Positions 31,510 to 44,132 of a stretch of DNA of 64,000 bases are shown here, piece after piece. Positions within the stretch are counted from its first letter, which is position 1; each line of letters starts with the position of its first letter. The stretch is from Dactylonectria macrodidyma. Its lineage: Eukaryota > Ascomycota > Sordariomycetes > Hypocreales > Nectriaceae. Where the stretch lies: contig JAGMUV010000001.1 of NCBI GenBank assembly GCA_020744425.1, positions 4,154,001 through 4,218,000 of the forward strand, in the 5' to 3' direction. A model generated the notes under the pieces. The model did no database searches, was not told the DNA's origin, and worked only from the letters and a program-made list of their open reading frames with translations. The translations under genes and the position numbers were made by a program.

Positions 31510-33685
31510 TCACAATAAAGTAATAGTAGTTACATATTCCTGCTTGTATAGTTGTCCTTCGCCATCATCGTAATATGAGACTAATCCAAGCCTCTCATAA
31601 GCTTCCGGGTTTGTTGGTCGCTTTCCAAGTATCAAAAGCTCGTGATCCTGGTACTGTGGAGATTCCGGTTTCAGCCCGGACACAAAATATCCTAGTCTGA
31701 GGGCCCAGCATTGGGTTCCGGGACTAAGGATATTTTTCGTGATGTTGGCGTGGGGCAGATCTCGAGTCTCTTGTGTTCCAACTGATGATTTCTGGGTCAA
31801 GTTGTGCGGGCTCCATCTGCAGGCAGTCATCTGCAAGCTGCCGTCTGACGTGGCAACTTTTGACTCTTGAAGAACCGTGTCAGCAATCAATTCTAATTGT
31901 ATGTTACTCAATCTGACTACAAGCCAGCCATCGATAGATGCTTTCTCAATAAAGCCTGAGATCAGAGGTCCACGGATGGTAAGTCGACCACTCTCAACGC
32001 GGCCCAGGGGAGCATTAAGACTGGCCTTCGTCTCAATGGCGACCACCGATGAAATTTTCCGGTATGGCCGTTTGCCGTTCCTAAAACAGTAATAATCCAC
32101 TTCACCGTTGATCGAAGCCCAAGAAAACGACGGCGCTATGAACTCGGTTGGAGGTAGCTCGTGGACTATGGTCGCTCTCCGCCAAAGGAGATCCAAGTCG
32201 ATGTTGTTTGTCCATAAGCCAGCAGCATAGGAGGAGTTAGCTATCTGCTGTACTAACTTGGCGATCCCAGATATTGCAGGTAGTTTGTCTTTAGGATTTG
32301 TTAAAACTCGTTTAGAGTAGTTTTCGACGGCCTTGCGCCAGAGTCGGAAGGCATCCCCGGGGTCCGTGATATGAGCGATCGACTTATGACCAAACTCACG
32401 ACGGTGATTCAGTCTGGAGCGACACTCGCAGAACACAGCCTCTTGGCAGGTCCACTGCATTTCTATATTAGAGATAGAGAGCAGTCGGGTTGACAGCAAC
32501 TGTTCCTGCAGGGTCCATCCTCGCCGTAACAATGGCTCTTGAGGATACCGTTCATCAGAGCTGCTCTGCCACTTCCAGTGGACGCCAAACTCTGAAATGA
32601 CTCTGGATCTTACCAGAGTCGAGTCCTCTCCATCACCTACTCGCTCGGTAAACACTCGTCGAAGATGGTTATCAGTGTTTGACTCGGCCCGAGTGTTGCG
32701 ACGCAAAAATGCTTGCGTTGCCGACGCAGATGACAAAGCCGCGATCGTCAGATGAGCCTTAGCATAGATCTCGGACATTCTTGCAGATTCTTTCTCCCAA
32801 TCTTCATGGCAATCTTGGATGATACATAACGCATCAATCCAAAGATATCGGATTCCGAGTCCTCTGGTCAGATGGACAGCGTCTATATACGCTTGCGGAA
32901 GCTCAGAGACCTCGAGTCCTAACTTCATTTTCCCCAAACCAGCAACTGTAGTCTTGACTGTAACGGCATTGCCCCAGCAATAGCTAAGTGCAATATACCT
33001 TGCAGAAGTAATGGTCTCGGTTTCAATGAGTCGTACAACGCTATCATCACGATGACCCACATCGAGAAGACGGGCCGGAAGGCTACCTTCGCTCTGCCGA
33101 CAGTATCTGTGGTTCTTGATGCATTCTTGCAAGCACGACCTCATGAATGACAGACTCTTGTCTGATAAATGATCGTCGCATATTTCCGGCAAGGGCCGAA
33201 TATGGTTCCAGGTCCTTCCGTAGACTTGCATCCATATCAGTACCGTAAACCGCAGTGAAGAGAGGGTGATACATACACATACACGTATAGATCTGCACAT
33301 AGACTTCAGACCCAAAAGGACAGAATGACATTTCGAAGCTGTCTAGACCGATCGGTAATCTCAAGATGATGTTGCAGGACTCGTCATCAATCTGGGGATC
33401 CAAGTCGAAAAAGACCAGTACCTTGAGAAGAATCGCACATACTTGACAAGCGGACGCTGCCGAGTTCTTGATACGTCTCAGGTTTCTCCGCAGGCAGACT
33501 ATGGGCACTCTAGGGTCCACCGATATTTCGTCACCATCTCTTTGGATGGCAGAAGCCGCATCCAGATGAAAGCAGCACGGACATGGCTGATCATAGGGGC
33601 GAGGAGCTGGTAGATGATATCGGGAGACCATTCCCTGCTCGGTCGTTTCCTTGCAGCGCTCACTATTATTGAAGTGATCCATCAA
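31510..33685 (-). CDS. HET-domain (heterokaryon incompatibility) protein
   Basis: Two exons, 33685-33283 and 33224-31510, split by a 58-nt intron (GTATGT donor, ACTGAT branch-like motif, GCAAG acceptor) and giving 705 aa. The first 134 residues include a CPCC motif and a Cys-containing N-terminal region common in this family. The HET domain starts near residue 210 with RYIALSYCWG. It continues with LPQAYIDAVHLTRGLGIRYL, WIDALCIIQD, DWEKESARMSEIYAKAHLTI and, further on, RRGWTLQEQLLSTR. HET domains trigger a cell-death reaction when incompatible hyphae fuse. The C-terminal 250 residues are unassigned. The frame is intact. It lies about 1.1 kb upstream of the PNP-NACHT-ankyrin gene in the same orientation. 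A second GTATGT four codons away would add two residues. Confidence 0.88.
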
Positions 33686-34404
33686 TCAATCAATAGGGGA
33701 AGGGTTGCCGGCAAAAAATGGAGGATAGTCAACTGGATGAAACACGAGGCTCGCAAGCGACTTATTATGAATTGGCTTCAACATTCCCGTGGTCCCTCGC
33801 TTGAATGAATGACAGGGGTCATAAGGGAGTTTGAAGGCTTTCAGTGTTGCTGCCTAACTTTCAAACAAGCGGAATTTCGCACAGCCACAATATTAACTGC
33901 CCGTTGGGTGGTGCCTCCGACCCACCCAACTAGGAGGTAAGGTAGGTAGGTAGGTTTTAATTCGCCCAGGGGGACACACCGTAGAGGGCCTTTGCACTAC
34001 TCCGTAAGCGCTGTTTCCGTTTCGTTCAGAGCATCCGTAATCACCCACTAAGAGGCAAGGGCTTAGCAATCGTAGCGCCCGTTTCCAAGGTCACGCGGCT
34101 TATCCCTTTGACTGTCGTAAGGCTACACTTGCCCTAGTAGCAGGGATTTGAACCAACTAGAATGTAAGAAAACTAAGATACATAGCATCCCACCTATTTT
34201 GTACTGTACCAGAAGTCACCGCTGATAGGGATGTACATCCCAGTACATAAGCTTTGCCTGGAAGTAAGGCGCTGTGTTGGCGCCTTGATTGTTGTGGCGT
34301 ATGGGCCGTGGTTAAGAGGTGGCGGCTTGATTGTGGTAAATAGTATGAATAGTGTTATTAATATTATATCTTAATATATTTAAATAGAAATTTATATAAA
34401 ATTT
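33686..34404. other. Intergenic, no gene seen
   Basis: Upstream region of the HET gene. It contains a short GGTA-rich run (about 33930-33955) and no ORF with recognisable motifs. From about 34330 it becomes AT-rich. Confidence 0.4.
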
Positions 34405-34502
34405 TTAAGCTTATGTTGGATTGACCCCTCGGGTGCCGGACTAGGGCCCGGCTAAGGGCCCGGCTAGAAACAACCCTCTGATACATCAATATCCTGTCTT
34501 AG

Positions 34503-34731
34503 TATTAGATTGTGGCTAGGTAATGCATCAAGGAGGTTATTCAGGTATCAGAATACTGCGATATCTGCATCTATGACTTAAGATGATGATAAAACCCCGC
34601 TCTTAAGGAAAATGGAGATGAGAGTTAACGAGAATAAGAATAACAAGAATAATCAAACATATCATTAAGAATTGATCTATATTTATCTGACTATCCCTAA
34701 TTTTTACTAAAGACACACTGCGTATCTAATA
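34503..34731 (+). repeat. 5' LTR of the copia element
   Basis: 229 bp, starts TATTAGATTG (expected TGTTAG) and ends TCTAATA (expected TCTAACA); aligns end to end with 39818-40046. Less mutated than the 3' LTR over most of its length. Confidence 0.8.
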
Positions 34732-34799
34732 ATTAAGAGTCTTATTCGTTTTCGAGCTGACTGCGTACTTTAAGGATACGCGACCTACGATAACGTTAA

Positions 34800-37700
34800 G
34801 TAATTCCTCTTTTAAGAAGGTATTACTATAGACCTTTAAAGACTAAGGATAATAGGATGAAGAATTTTAGATAAAGGCTATAGGGCTATACTTATAGAGC
34901 TCTATAGACCCAGATAGTAATGAAAGTTTGATAGTAAAGCCTAATAGACTATAAGTCAAGCTATATTATTAAAAGATCCTTCTTTATATAATAGATCTAT
35001 AAGGGAGACAGTCTTATAATAGGGGCCAGTTAAGTCAGACCTAGAGTTAGAGTCTATTAATAGAAATAACTAATTTAAACTATTAAGCTTATAATATATT
35101 AGAGCTTATAGCTAAAGATAAGGCTTTTTTTATATTTAAATAGAAGATCTATAAATAAGATTATTAAGAATATAAAGAATAGGAAACTAATTATAAGAAA
35201 TTAAAGGCATAGGTTATAAAGATAGTAGATTATAGTTTATATTAGAGTTCCTATTGTATAATATAGGACCTTTATACTTAGTATATTAATCTAAAGACTA
35301 GTATAAGTACTACTAAGTAAAAGTAATAAATAGTAATATAATAGAAATATTAGAAGGCTATAGCTCTCCTTACTAAGGTCCTAAAGGATTTTCTAAGATA
35401 GATTATAATATAGAAAATAGCTACTAACCATGCCTTAGCTAAAAAGACAGAAGGCATAGAAAACCCAAATATTTAATTCAATAACCTTACTAAGACTATC
35501 TAACCAATCCTTAATAGTTAGGTCACTATCTATATAAGGATTTATAAGGACAAGCTTAAAGATATAAGCTTAACTATTAGAAAGGTAGTAAAAGATCTTT
35601 AAAAGGAAGCAGAGAGATAGAACCTCCTCCAGTCAAATAAGAAGAGCCTAAAGGTTATTAGAGGCACATTTAGTCCAATATTTACTAGAGCATTAGACTT
35701 AATAACTCAGATGAATCCAAGTATAGAAGAAGAGGAAGCTACTACTTACACTTTAGAAAAGGGTATAAAAGGAAAGCGTAAAGTAAAGCAGGAGATATAA
35801 TTATAAAAGAAATACATAAATAATACTAATAAGACTTATAATACCTACTTAGTATATAATAGTAATTATTAACTTAAAAAGTGCTATTATGCTTTTTTAA
35901 AAGATATTTTAAAGTACTTTTAAAAAAGAAAAGTTATTTATAATATAGTTAAATATTATCTTAAAGTTAACTTATTACTAAAGAATAAGATAGAATATAT
36001 TAAGAAAACTATTAAGCTAAAAAAGAGTTAATAACTTAGATAGAGTATTAGAGAATATATAATAAGCTTTATTATAATTATACTTAACTTAGGATTCTTT
36101 ACTACTCTTTATTCACTTAAAAACTTAGTAATCCTTAATATAAGAACTACTATCTATATCTTTAATAATATTAACCGATTTAATAATTATATTATTATTA
36201 AACTAGGAGACTTTATCTTTACTAAAGAATAGCAGGTTTAAATCTATAAGTATAATAATATTAAAATCCTGATTTAAGGACTTTAAGGTATAAGGGTTAT
36301 ATAATTGCTTAATATTATATATTATGAAAAGTTTCTATATAACTTAATATTATTATAATAACTCTATAAATAAAAGTATTAGTAAGATAATTAACTATAG
36401 GTTAATAGCCTCTAATTAGTAAGTAACTTAGTTATTTATAAACTCATTAATTAGTATAGCTAGTTTATGATTAAGGATATTTTAAAAGGAGATCCGAAGG
36501 GTATATTTATTATATATAGGCATATATTCAATTTATAGACCTTATAATGCCTAGTAAAGGCAGATGCTTAAAAATAGCACTTATAACTTAGTCATCCTAG
36601 ACTATAAGTATTTAAACATCTTATTAATATATTATAAAGAGTAAAGATAAAAGGGATACTTATAACTAAATATAATAACTATAAAGTCTTAAAGCTTAAG
36701 TATTAAATATATTACTAACTTTAAGATATAGAATATATTCTAGAAGAGCGATTAGCTATTAACTTTTATAACTTCTTAATAATATCTAATAAGAAAAGAA
36801 GTCTAATACTAATTACTAATTAATAGTCTAGATTAATATAGGATTACTATCTAGTTTTCTAATTAGTATATAAGATTATATTTATTCTTAAGGACCTTTT
36901 TAATATCCTTTAATACTAGTACTAGATTAAGCTAAAAGTAGTTAAATATAATAATAAAATTATTAGACCTAACTAGTTCTTATAAGAAATAGGCTTAGTC
37001 TTTTAACTCTTTTATAAACTGGGTATTACTATTAAGTACTTAGCTATTTATACTCTAGCTTAAAATAGAAGGGCTAAAGCCTCTAAGTATATTATTAAAA
37101 CTAAAGCAAAAGTAATAAAAGCAAGCGCCTGCTTACTAAAGTATTTATAAGTTAAGATTTATTAATATATAGTATACTTATATAATTAAATGCTAAAGTA
37201 TATATATAAATAGCAGACTTTATATAATTAATTTTATACTTATTTTATATATAGAGATAGAATTATTATAGAAGACTAAAAACCCTACTAAGCTTATCTT
37301 TAAGTATATAAATATAAGGCATTTGCTATAACTCTAGATACTCTAAAGGGATCTAATAAGAAGTAGAGGCTAAATCTAAAAGCTTGAATTAGGTTCTTAA
37401 TTAGATATTGATTTATGAATATCTATAAGATTTAGAACTTATAGACTAGAAGGGTTATCTTAATAAAAGATATTATCTTTAATAAGGAAGATCTCTTTAG
37501 TAAGGATATTAATTAGCTAAAGGATGACTTATTATATATTAAGTAATAAGAGTTAATTAAGCTGCTTAATTAAGTAGAAGAGCCTAAAGCGAATTAAATA
37601 ATAATAGTAGAAAAAGATCTAAATAGAGCCTTAATACTCTAAAACAATTAGGAGGGCCTTTTTAAAGAAGATAAGAAAGTTAATACTTAGTATAGTTAAG

Positions 37701-39817
37701 AAGACCCCGCTCTTTAAGAAGTAGATATAAACATAGGAGCTGAACAGTCAGAGGCTGTGCCTGATTAGCTAGCTAGTACTAATAAAGGCTCTAGAATTTC
37801 TAGGGATATAGAAGCTGATGCAGGGAAACCAGAAGGCAGTATAGAAGATCAGGCTTAGCCTAGTACTAATAACTAAGCTAAGGATTCTGATGCTTAATTT
37901 AGGACTTACCAGACCTCTATATCTTTACTACTGATAGCACTTCTAGCTATAGTGATTAAAGAAGCTTTAGATAATCCCCTTAAAGACTTAGCTATGAATA
38001 GTAATATTAAGAGGATTGAGGTATAGAAGGCAGCATTTGTAATAAAATGTTAAGCTAACCTGATTAGAATATTTAAAAGTATAATAATTAATAAAGCTAA
38101 GTTCTAATACTTATTAAAGAACCTATAATGCTTATACAGACAGTATATGCCTTAATTATTTAGAAATTATAAAAACTTACTAACTTATTCTATAAGAAAG
38201 CTATTTAAAGATATAGAGAAAGCCTATCTATATAATTATATAAAGATAAAGTCTTAGATAGAGATCTCTAAATAAGACCTAAGAATATAATATAGTTAAG
38301 TCCTTAATTATATATAGGTTTATATATATAAATTTAATAAATATAGTCACTTTTAGAAATATAAGGCTTACTTAGTAGTATAAGAAGACTAATAACTTAA
38401 AGTAATATATAAAGAAACGTATATATTAACTTTAGTAGGACGGTTATTTAGAACTTTAATAGCTATTATTACTTAATTTAATCTTAAATTGATTTAATAT
38501 AATGCAGTTAATGTATTTATAAATGTAAAACTGGATAAAGAAGTCTTAATATATATACTATTAAGCTATTAGAAACTAGGAACTATTCTATTGCTTTAGA
38601 AAGCATTATATAAGTTAAGAGAATCCTTACTACTATAGTAAAAAGAACTTATATCTATACTATAAGAGCTTAAATTTAAGACTATTCTTTATAAACCTTA
38701 TTATATAATGAAGGGAGGAGTTATTATCTTCTTCTATATTGATAATATTATCTTTATATATAAAAGGAAGAGAAAGAGTAAGATCTAAAGTATTTTAAAA
38801 GCCTTAAAGAGGAAATACTAACTTACTAGAAGAAACCTATTATAATAGTTCCTTAGGATTAAGATTATTAGAAATAGAGAAAAGAAGCTTATCTAATTAT
38901 CCTAATCTAACTATTTAAATAAGATTATTAATCTTATAGAATAATTAGATAGACGTTATAATATACTAATAAGATAGAATGAACTTCTCTAATTCTTAGG
39001 ACATACTACTCTAACATCTATTTAATAGTATTAATAAAAGGTTAGATCAATACTCTATATAGTAATAATTACTTAACTAGATATAGTATTTATAGTTTTA
39101 AAGCTTATTTAATTTAATTTAAATCTAAGACTCTAATATTATATAGTGGTTAACTAGGTATTATTATATTTTAAAAAGACTAATTTACTAGCCTTATAAT
39201 TTAGTAAAGGGGATATTTTTATAGTAATAAGTAATGCATTATTTACTAATAACTTAACTGACTGTAAGAGCTCCTAAGTATATACTATAAGACTTTTTAA
39301 AAAGATAATTAAATAGAGAGCTAATAAGCAGTTAATAGTTACTATATTAATTATAGAAGCAGAACTGCTTATACTATTATAAGCAGCTAAGGAATTAATA
39401 TTCATCTTATAACTAATTAAAAAACTAAGAATTAGACTAAATAAGCAATAAATATAAATATAATATAATAACTAATAAATAATTTAACTAATAACTAAGG
39501 ATATTATAAAGTTATAGACTAAACTTTAGTATATTAATATATATAATTACTAACTAAAGTAAGAAGCTTAATTAAATAAGATTAAAGTAGAATATTAACT
39601 AATAAAGAATATTATTACTAATAGACTTACTAAAGCCCTAAGTAATAATGCATTTTAGAAGTTTATAGAATAAATTAGACTTATAGATATCTTTAAATAT
39701 CTAAGAGTGTGACTTATTTTAGAGATTAAGGAGGAAGAACTATTAAAAGGAATAGTAAGGCTAGACCTTAATATTAATATAGTAGTCTCTGCTTAATAGG
39801 CCTTGACTGAAGGAGCG
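34800..39817 (+). pseudogene. Copia gag-pol polyprotein relic
   Basis: Although full of TAA/TAG, one frame can be followed over long stretches. Integrase-region remnants appear near 36800-37200. A Glu/Ser-rich linker occurs near 37700-37900 (EADAGKPEGSIEDQA). Reverse transcriptase lies near 38500-38760, with IIFFYIDNIIFIYKRK at the position of the YVDD box. An RNase H-like end near 39300-39700 includes ITNRLTKALSNNAF. This is the copia order (integrase before RT). Nonsense codons sit mostly at expected Gln/Trp positions. No function can remain. Confidence 0.75.
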
Positions 39818-40046
39818 TGTTAGATTATAGCTAGATAATGCATTAAGGAGGTTATTTAGGTATTAGAATACTATGATATCTGCATTTATAACTTAAGATA
39901 ATAATAAAACCCTGCTCTTAAGGAAAATGGAGATAAGAGTCAATAAGAATAAGAATAATAAGAATAATCAAATATATTATTAAGAATTAATCTACATTTA
40001 TCTAACTATCCCTAATTTTTACTAAAGACATACTGCGTATCTAACA
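39818..40046 (+). repeat. 3' LTR of the copia element
   Basis: 229 bp, TGTTAG...TAACA, followed directly by the CTTAG target duplication. Confidence 0.85.
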
Positions 40047-40673
40047 CTTAGTCATAGGGTGTGAGATTGACTAAGAAACCTCTTAATAGGAAAAGAGGGG
40101 GCCGGAGGATCCTAGATCATACAGACATTAATACAATCGTCTTTAGTCTCCACAATTGACTCTTATTGAAGTCCCTGATCATCCTAGCCGTATTGGATAT
40201 AACAACTGATTTAAATGTGCTGTCTGGTACCAGCCTAGGTGGACTGACCGTTCCTAGTTATGGGCTGTCTAGAGTGCGCCACATTCGCTAGTTCCCAGCC
40301 ACCAGCGAGCCTGGTGCAGAAGGAGAAATTGAAGAATTCAATATTTGGCTTTGTGGCGTACAGCTGAGCTGTAAATGGGCTTATAGTCATGAGATTGATT
40401 CTTTAATCAGGAGAGAAAATAGCAACAAATGGGCCTACGCATTCTATTGGATCCGATACGGTCAATTTGATCAGGTTAATAGCGCTCAATATGATGTGGT
40501 GCTCAAATCTGATGATTGTATTCATGTAGGATTCTTCCGGCCCTCTTTTCTGCGAGAGGATTTTTGGGTCAATCTCACACCCTATGACTACGATCAGGAT
40601 ATTGATATATCAGAGGATTGTGGCTATCCGGCCCTTATTGTGACACCCGAGAGTCAATTGAACACATTCTAAA

Positions 40674-41060
40674 GGCCCCATTCAATAGATGTCACGGTGT
40701 GTATTTTGGATAACTGGGCGTGTAAATGTTATAGCAACATCCTTCTAGCTACTTCAGCATAAGGATGTGCAGGGACTGAGAGCAGGGACCTGACGCAATC
40801 AAGAACAGACATGCACCCAATCAGACTACAGACAATCTGGGCTCGTGACAATAGAACAGTTGACTAGTTAGCTACCTAGCACCTTGAATCAGATCATAGC
40901 GCCACAAATTCAAGCAATCCAATCATAAAAATAAAATGCCATTTGTTGTTCAGGTGAGGCATTATTCTTTCAGCCCTTCGCTCAAAGTCAGGTCTGCGTG
41001 GAAACCAACGCACTCAACCCTACCCCGCACACAGTCGGATATCTTGCAAACATCAACACA
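40674..41060. other. Short intergenic stretch, nothing recognised
   Basis: Normal composition, no ORF of note, lies between the long-inverted-repeat element and the pogo element. Confidence 0.4.
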
Positions 41061-42941
41061 TAAGTCAGCGCACCCATTAGATGAACAGGGGCTTAGCTGA
41101 ACGCCCCACTTATACAATGACCAAAATCCTTATTTAACTTCACTTATACATAAAATAACAACCAAGAGGTCTAATTGGTCCATTTCAACTGATTTTTTAT
41201 AAAATAACTAATGAATTTTCTAAATATCAAAAAACTAGCCAATAAAAACAAAGGAAAAACGAGCTATTCTGAATCTTCAACCTCAGGCGTTTTTATTCGC
41301 CTTCTTGCCCTCTTGACATTCTGAATGTCAGAAAATTCCTTATTTGGGTCTTTATAAACCCTTCCTCTTTTCTTAGCCTTTGATTGGCTTGAATCTCGGT
41401 CTTGGACTAGAATTCTGTCTTCTAATTGGGCGTTGTGTAAGTGAAGGTTATCATAACCCCGGTTAATAGCCCGAAATAGCTGCCTTGTGGTTGGGCTGTT
41501 GAGAAGTTCCTTCTTTTTAGAATAGACTAATAAAGCAACGTCTCTTGAAGTCTTAGGGGTTATAAAAGGGCTGATTTCAGACCTCTGATTCGTCTTTAGA
41601 GAAATAGGGGCTCCTAATTAGACCGTAATTAAGTCCTTAGGATCCTTAATAACGAATTTGCTACCCATTGGCTTTAAGATGTTGATTGGCCACAACCCGG
41701 CTCCTTTCTAACCCGAACGGATATTTCGAGTAGTAATAGCCTTCTTCCTAGCCTGAAAATAGCATTTTAGAAAGTCTTCCTTCCTAATTGGGCTAGCATC
41801 AGCAATAGGATTGGCTAGTAGTAAAGCAGCCTGATATGCAGCTTTAAGTGGCCCAAAGACTGATATATCAAGAGGCTGAAGAACGTGGCTTGTGTAAGGT
41901 AGTAAATAGAGTAAATAGACCCTATTAGTCACACAAATACGCATAAAATCAGGCGTTATGTGTGATCTATGCCCATCTAGGATAAGAAGCTGCTTTTTAT
42001 TAGCCTGGGCAGGCTTTGAGCCCGGAAGAAAGACTTCCTGCAGCTACGCAAGCCCAATTTCGTTATTAGTCCATCCCTTTTTAGATGATGTAAATCTCCA
42101 ATTGGTCAGAAAGTCTAATTCTTTAGGAAACCATTGGTGCTGGACGTCTTTGCCTTTGAAGTTAACCAATGGGTCAAGGCACCTTCCCGTTGCGGAAATA
42201 ACCTTAAGAATAGATATCCAGTTAAGGTTTTGTGGCTGTTTCTTAATCGTTGATTGAAGCTCTGATTGGCCAACCACAAGCCCGTTAGATCCGGGCCCTT
42301 AGAAGACTCCAATTTCGTTAAGATTCCAACGGTTGCGTTGAGGGATCGATGCGACCTCTGGTTGGCCCAATAGATCAAAGAGCCCGCCAATAGCAGCCGG
42401 ATTTGCTCCATTTATCCTTTTCCGGTCGATTCCCTTTCCTTTGAGCGTTTTTATTCGCGGGTTGCGGCGCAGGAAGCCCTTCATCCAGTGTTTTCCGAGT
42501 CGTTGGTTGGTGCCGCTTTGGCCCAATAAGGAAATCGCCAACTTCCGGATCTGGCCATGCGTCAACGCCATGCCGAGCTTATCTTGAAAGATGATCCAAT
42601 CAGTGAGCTGGTCTTCCTGATATTTGGAAAGCACCTGACGCCATTCGTGGGCTTCATTGCGGCTAGGTACGCCATTTATCTTGCTGTGTAGGGTTGATTT
42701 GGGGACTCCGCGCTGATTGGCTGCTTTTGATAATGATACGCCATTTCTCACATCCTGAATGGCTAGTTCAAGGTCTTCTTGGGTGTATTTAGGCATAAAA
42801 AATAAGGTTATAAGGTTGAATTGACGAATTGAGTGTTATTGAAGGAAGAAACGCGTGTGGCTAGAGACGCGTTGTGGTTGACGCGGCTGTAAGTGGGGCG
42901 TTCAGCTAAGCCCCTGTTCATCTAATGGGTGCGCTGACTTA
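41061..42941 (-). mobile_element. Pogo-type (Tc1/mariner superfamily) transposon
   Basis: 1881 bp including the TA at each edge. The 52-bp ends (41061-41112 and 42890-42941) are perfect inverted repeats, starting TAAGTCAGCGCACCCATTAG. TA is the target duplication. The single ORF region on the minus strand encodes a CENP-B/psq-type transposase with four nonsense codons. Ends without a mismatch imply a recent insertion or trans-mobilisation by an active relative. Confidence 0.9.
41264..42796 (-). pseudogene. Pogo-type transposase with four nonsense codons
   Basis: One frame of 511 codons (ATG at 42796, TAG at 41264) with stops at 42301-42299 (TAA), 42046-42044 (TAG), 41710-41708 (TAG) and 41620-41618 (TAA). 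Order: psq helix-turn-helix (MPKYTQEDLELAIQDV, SLSKAANQRGVPKSTL), CENP-B-type DNA-binding region (WRQVLSKYQEDQLTDWI...GKHWMKGFL), DDE catalytic core. The first catalytic Asp appears as Asn (NLNEIG where NxDExG is usual), the second is present in LLILDGHRSH, and the HVLQPLDISVFGPLK motif is intact. All four stops fit CpA to TpA change at Gln or Trp codons, and the Asp to Asn change fits TpG to TpA. Dead by light RIP. Confidence 0.88.
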
Positions 42942-44132
42942 GAACAACTCGAATTGGCCGAGCAAATTTCCGCTGGGGATGGTCGGCCTATACTTGATAG
43001 TATTGTCTGAGTTGGTCGTGGTGGTTGCCGTGTGGGCATGTGCACTCCTCCTACCGTTCAGCCTGATCATCCAGATCAGGCCTCGACGAGTGGTGCCGGT
43101 GCAGTTGAACGCCCCTACGGGCCCGCCATCAGACCTTTCGGAACGAGACTTTCATATTGTGGAAAAAATGGCCGTGATAGAGTTTGTGACAGGCTTCACG
43201 GGCATCGTGGTTGGAGGTGGCTCATGCGAACGGAGCGATTGGACGATCGACCTGAGATGTTTCGGATGCAATGCACGGACCCTTCGACTTTGAGGGGCAC
43301 TTCGTCGCCTGGATGAGTTGCCTTAATTCAACATTAAAGAATCACATCAATCCTTAGAACGTATCTATGAAACTGATCTCTCTGAGCTCGAAGTAGTGCT
43401 CCTGTCTATAGATTATTCGAAATGGGACAACATAGACACCGATTCCGAGTTAGAAATAGATGATATAGAGCTGGAGGGGAAAGCCATTCGGTGATTGGGC
43501 AGCGGCGCTTTATCGCACTGGGGGAAACTTGGGAAGCATGTCGCGCAGCGCGAAATCACAAAGGGCGAGTGATCATGAATTGCCGTTCACCCGTCTGTAG
43601 AGATGTAGGAGCCGCTACTGTCTGTGGCCGCATCGACATATGCGCAGAACCATCCGTATCAGACAGCCGCTGTTGCCGCTCCGCCAGCGTAGAAATGATT
43701 AGCGTAAAGCTGTGACGACGAAGTATCGCGTCGCATCGTGTCAATGATTCATTGGACGGCAAAGAAGCTGGTCCAGCTACATGGCGCTGCATGGCGCTGC
43801 ATTGGGGCCAAAGGGGACCAACCGCCTAGCGCCCGAAGATCTTGCTGTCCATTCGCCGCCTCTGCCTTCAGCGTCGTCTGCCATCTTCAGAACGAGGAAT
43901 GCACATCGCATTGTTCGGTGATCCGATTGGACTTACAAGCTGCGCCTTGCCACAGGGGTCCTTTTCAGCTGCTGTGGCCTCCCCGCACGCAAATCCCGCA
44001 AAAAGATGTTGCTGTCCCACGTCAATGACGACAATCCGTTTGTCGTCCCGACTCATCGATCCGAGCAGAAAGCCACCTCACTGATACCGTCATATAGCGC
44101 AACAAGGCCAAGGTGTCCTCTTCTAGGTGAAG
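42942..44132. other. Intergenic, mostly unassigned
   Basis: Overlapping ORFs of 60-104 codons in several frames with no motifs; one of them (42979-43293) spans the dispersed repeat piece at 43111. The last 200 bp are the presumptive promoter of the NLR pseudogene. Confidence 0.4.
43111..43150 (+). repeat. Dispersed repeat, short piece
   Basis: CCCCTACGGGCCCGCCAT and CTTTCGGAACGAGACTT correspond to the second half of the 31-kb repeat copy. Confidence 0.5.

Larger units (their letters stand above)
34503..40046 (+). mobile_element. Ty1/copia retrotransposon, heavily RIPed
   Basis: A 5544-bp element with two 229-bp LTRs (34503-34731, 39818-40046) flanked by the 5-bp duplication CTTAG (34498-34502, 40047-40051). 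The 3' LTR starts TGTTAGATTA and ends TCTAACA; in the 5' LTR the terminal TG/CA have become TA, a RIP-type change. The interior is extremely TpA-rich. LTRs differ at many C/T and G/A positions. Confidence 0.85.
34405..40673. mobile_element. Long-inverted-repeat element split by a copia insertion
   Basis: The sequence left of the copia (34405-34502) plus that right of it (40052-40138) forms one arm of about 185 bp. Its inverse is found at 40514-40673. Matching landmarks are CCTCTGATAYATCAATATCC, TCATAGGGTGTGAGATTGAC, AAAAGAGGG-GGCCGGA and CTCGGGTG. The arms are roughly 75-85% alike by eye and enclose about 375 bp with no ORF. Without the copia the element would be about 720 bp. It is a foldback or long-TIR MITE-like element; superfamily unknown. 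Confidence 0.6.

Noticed and set aside
42979..43293. 104-codon ORF with a hydrophobic start
   Set aside because: Runs through the dispersed repeat piece at 43111 and lacks any conserved feature.
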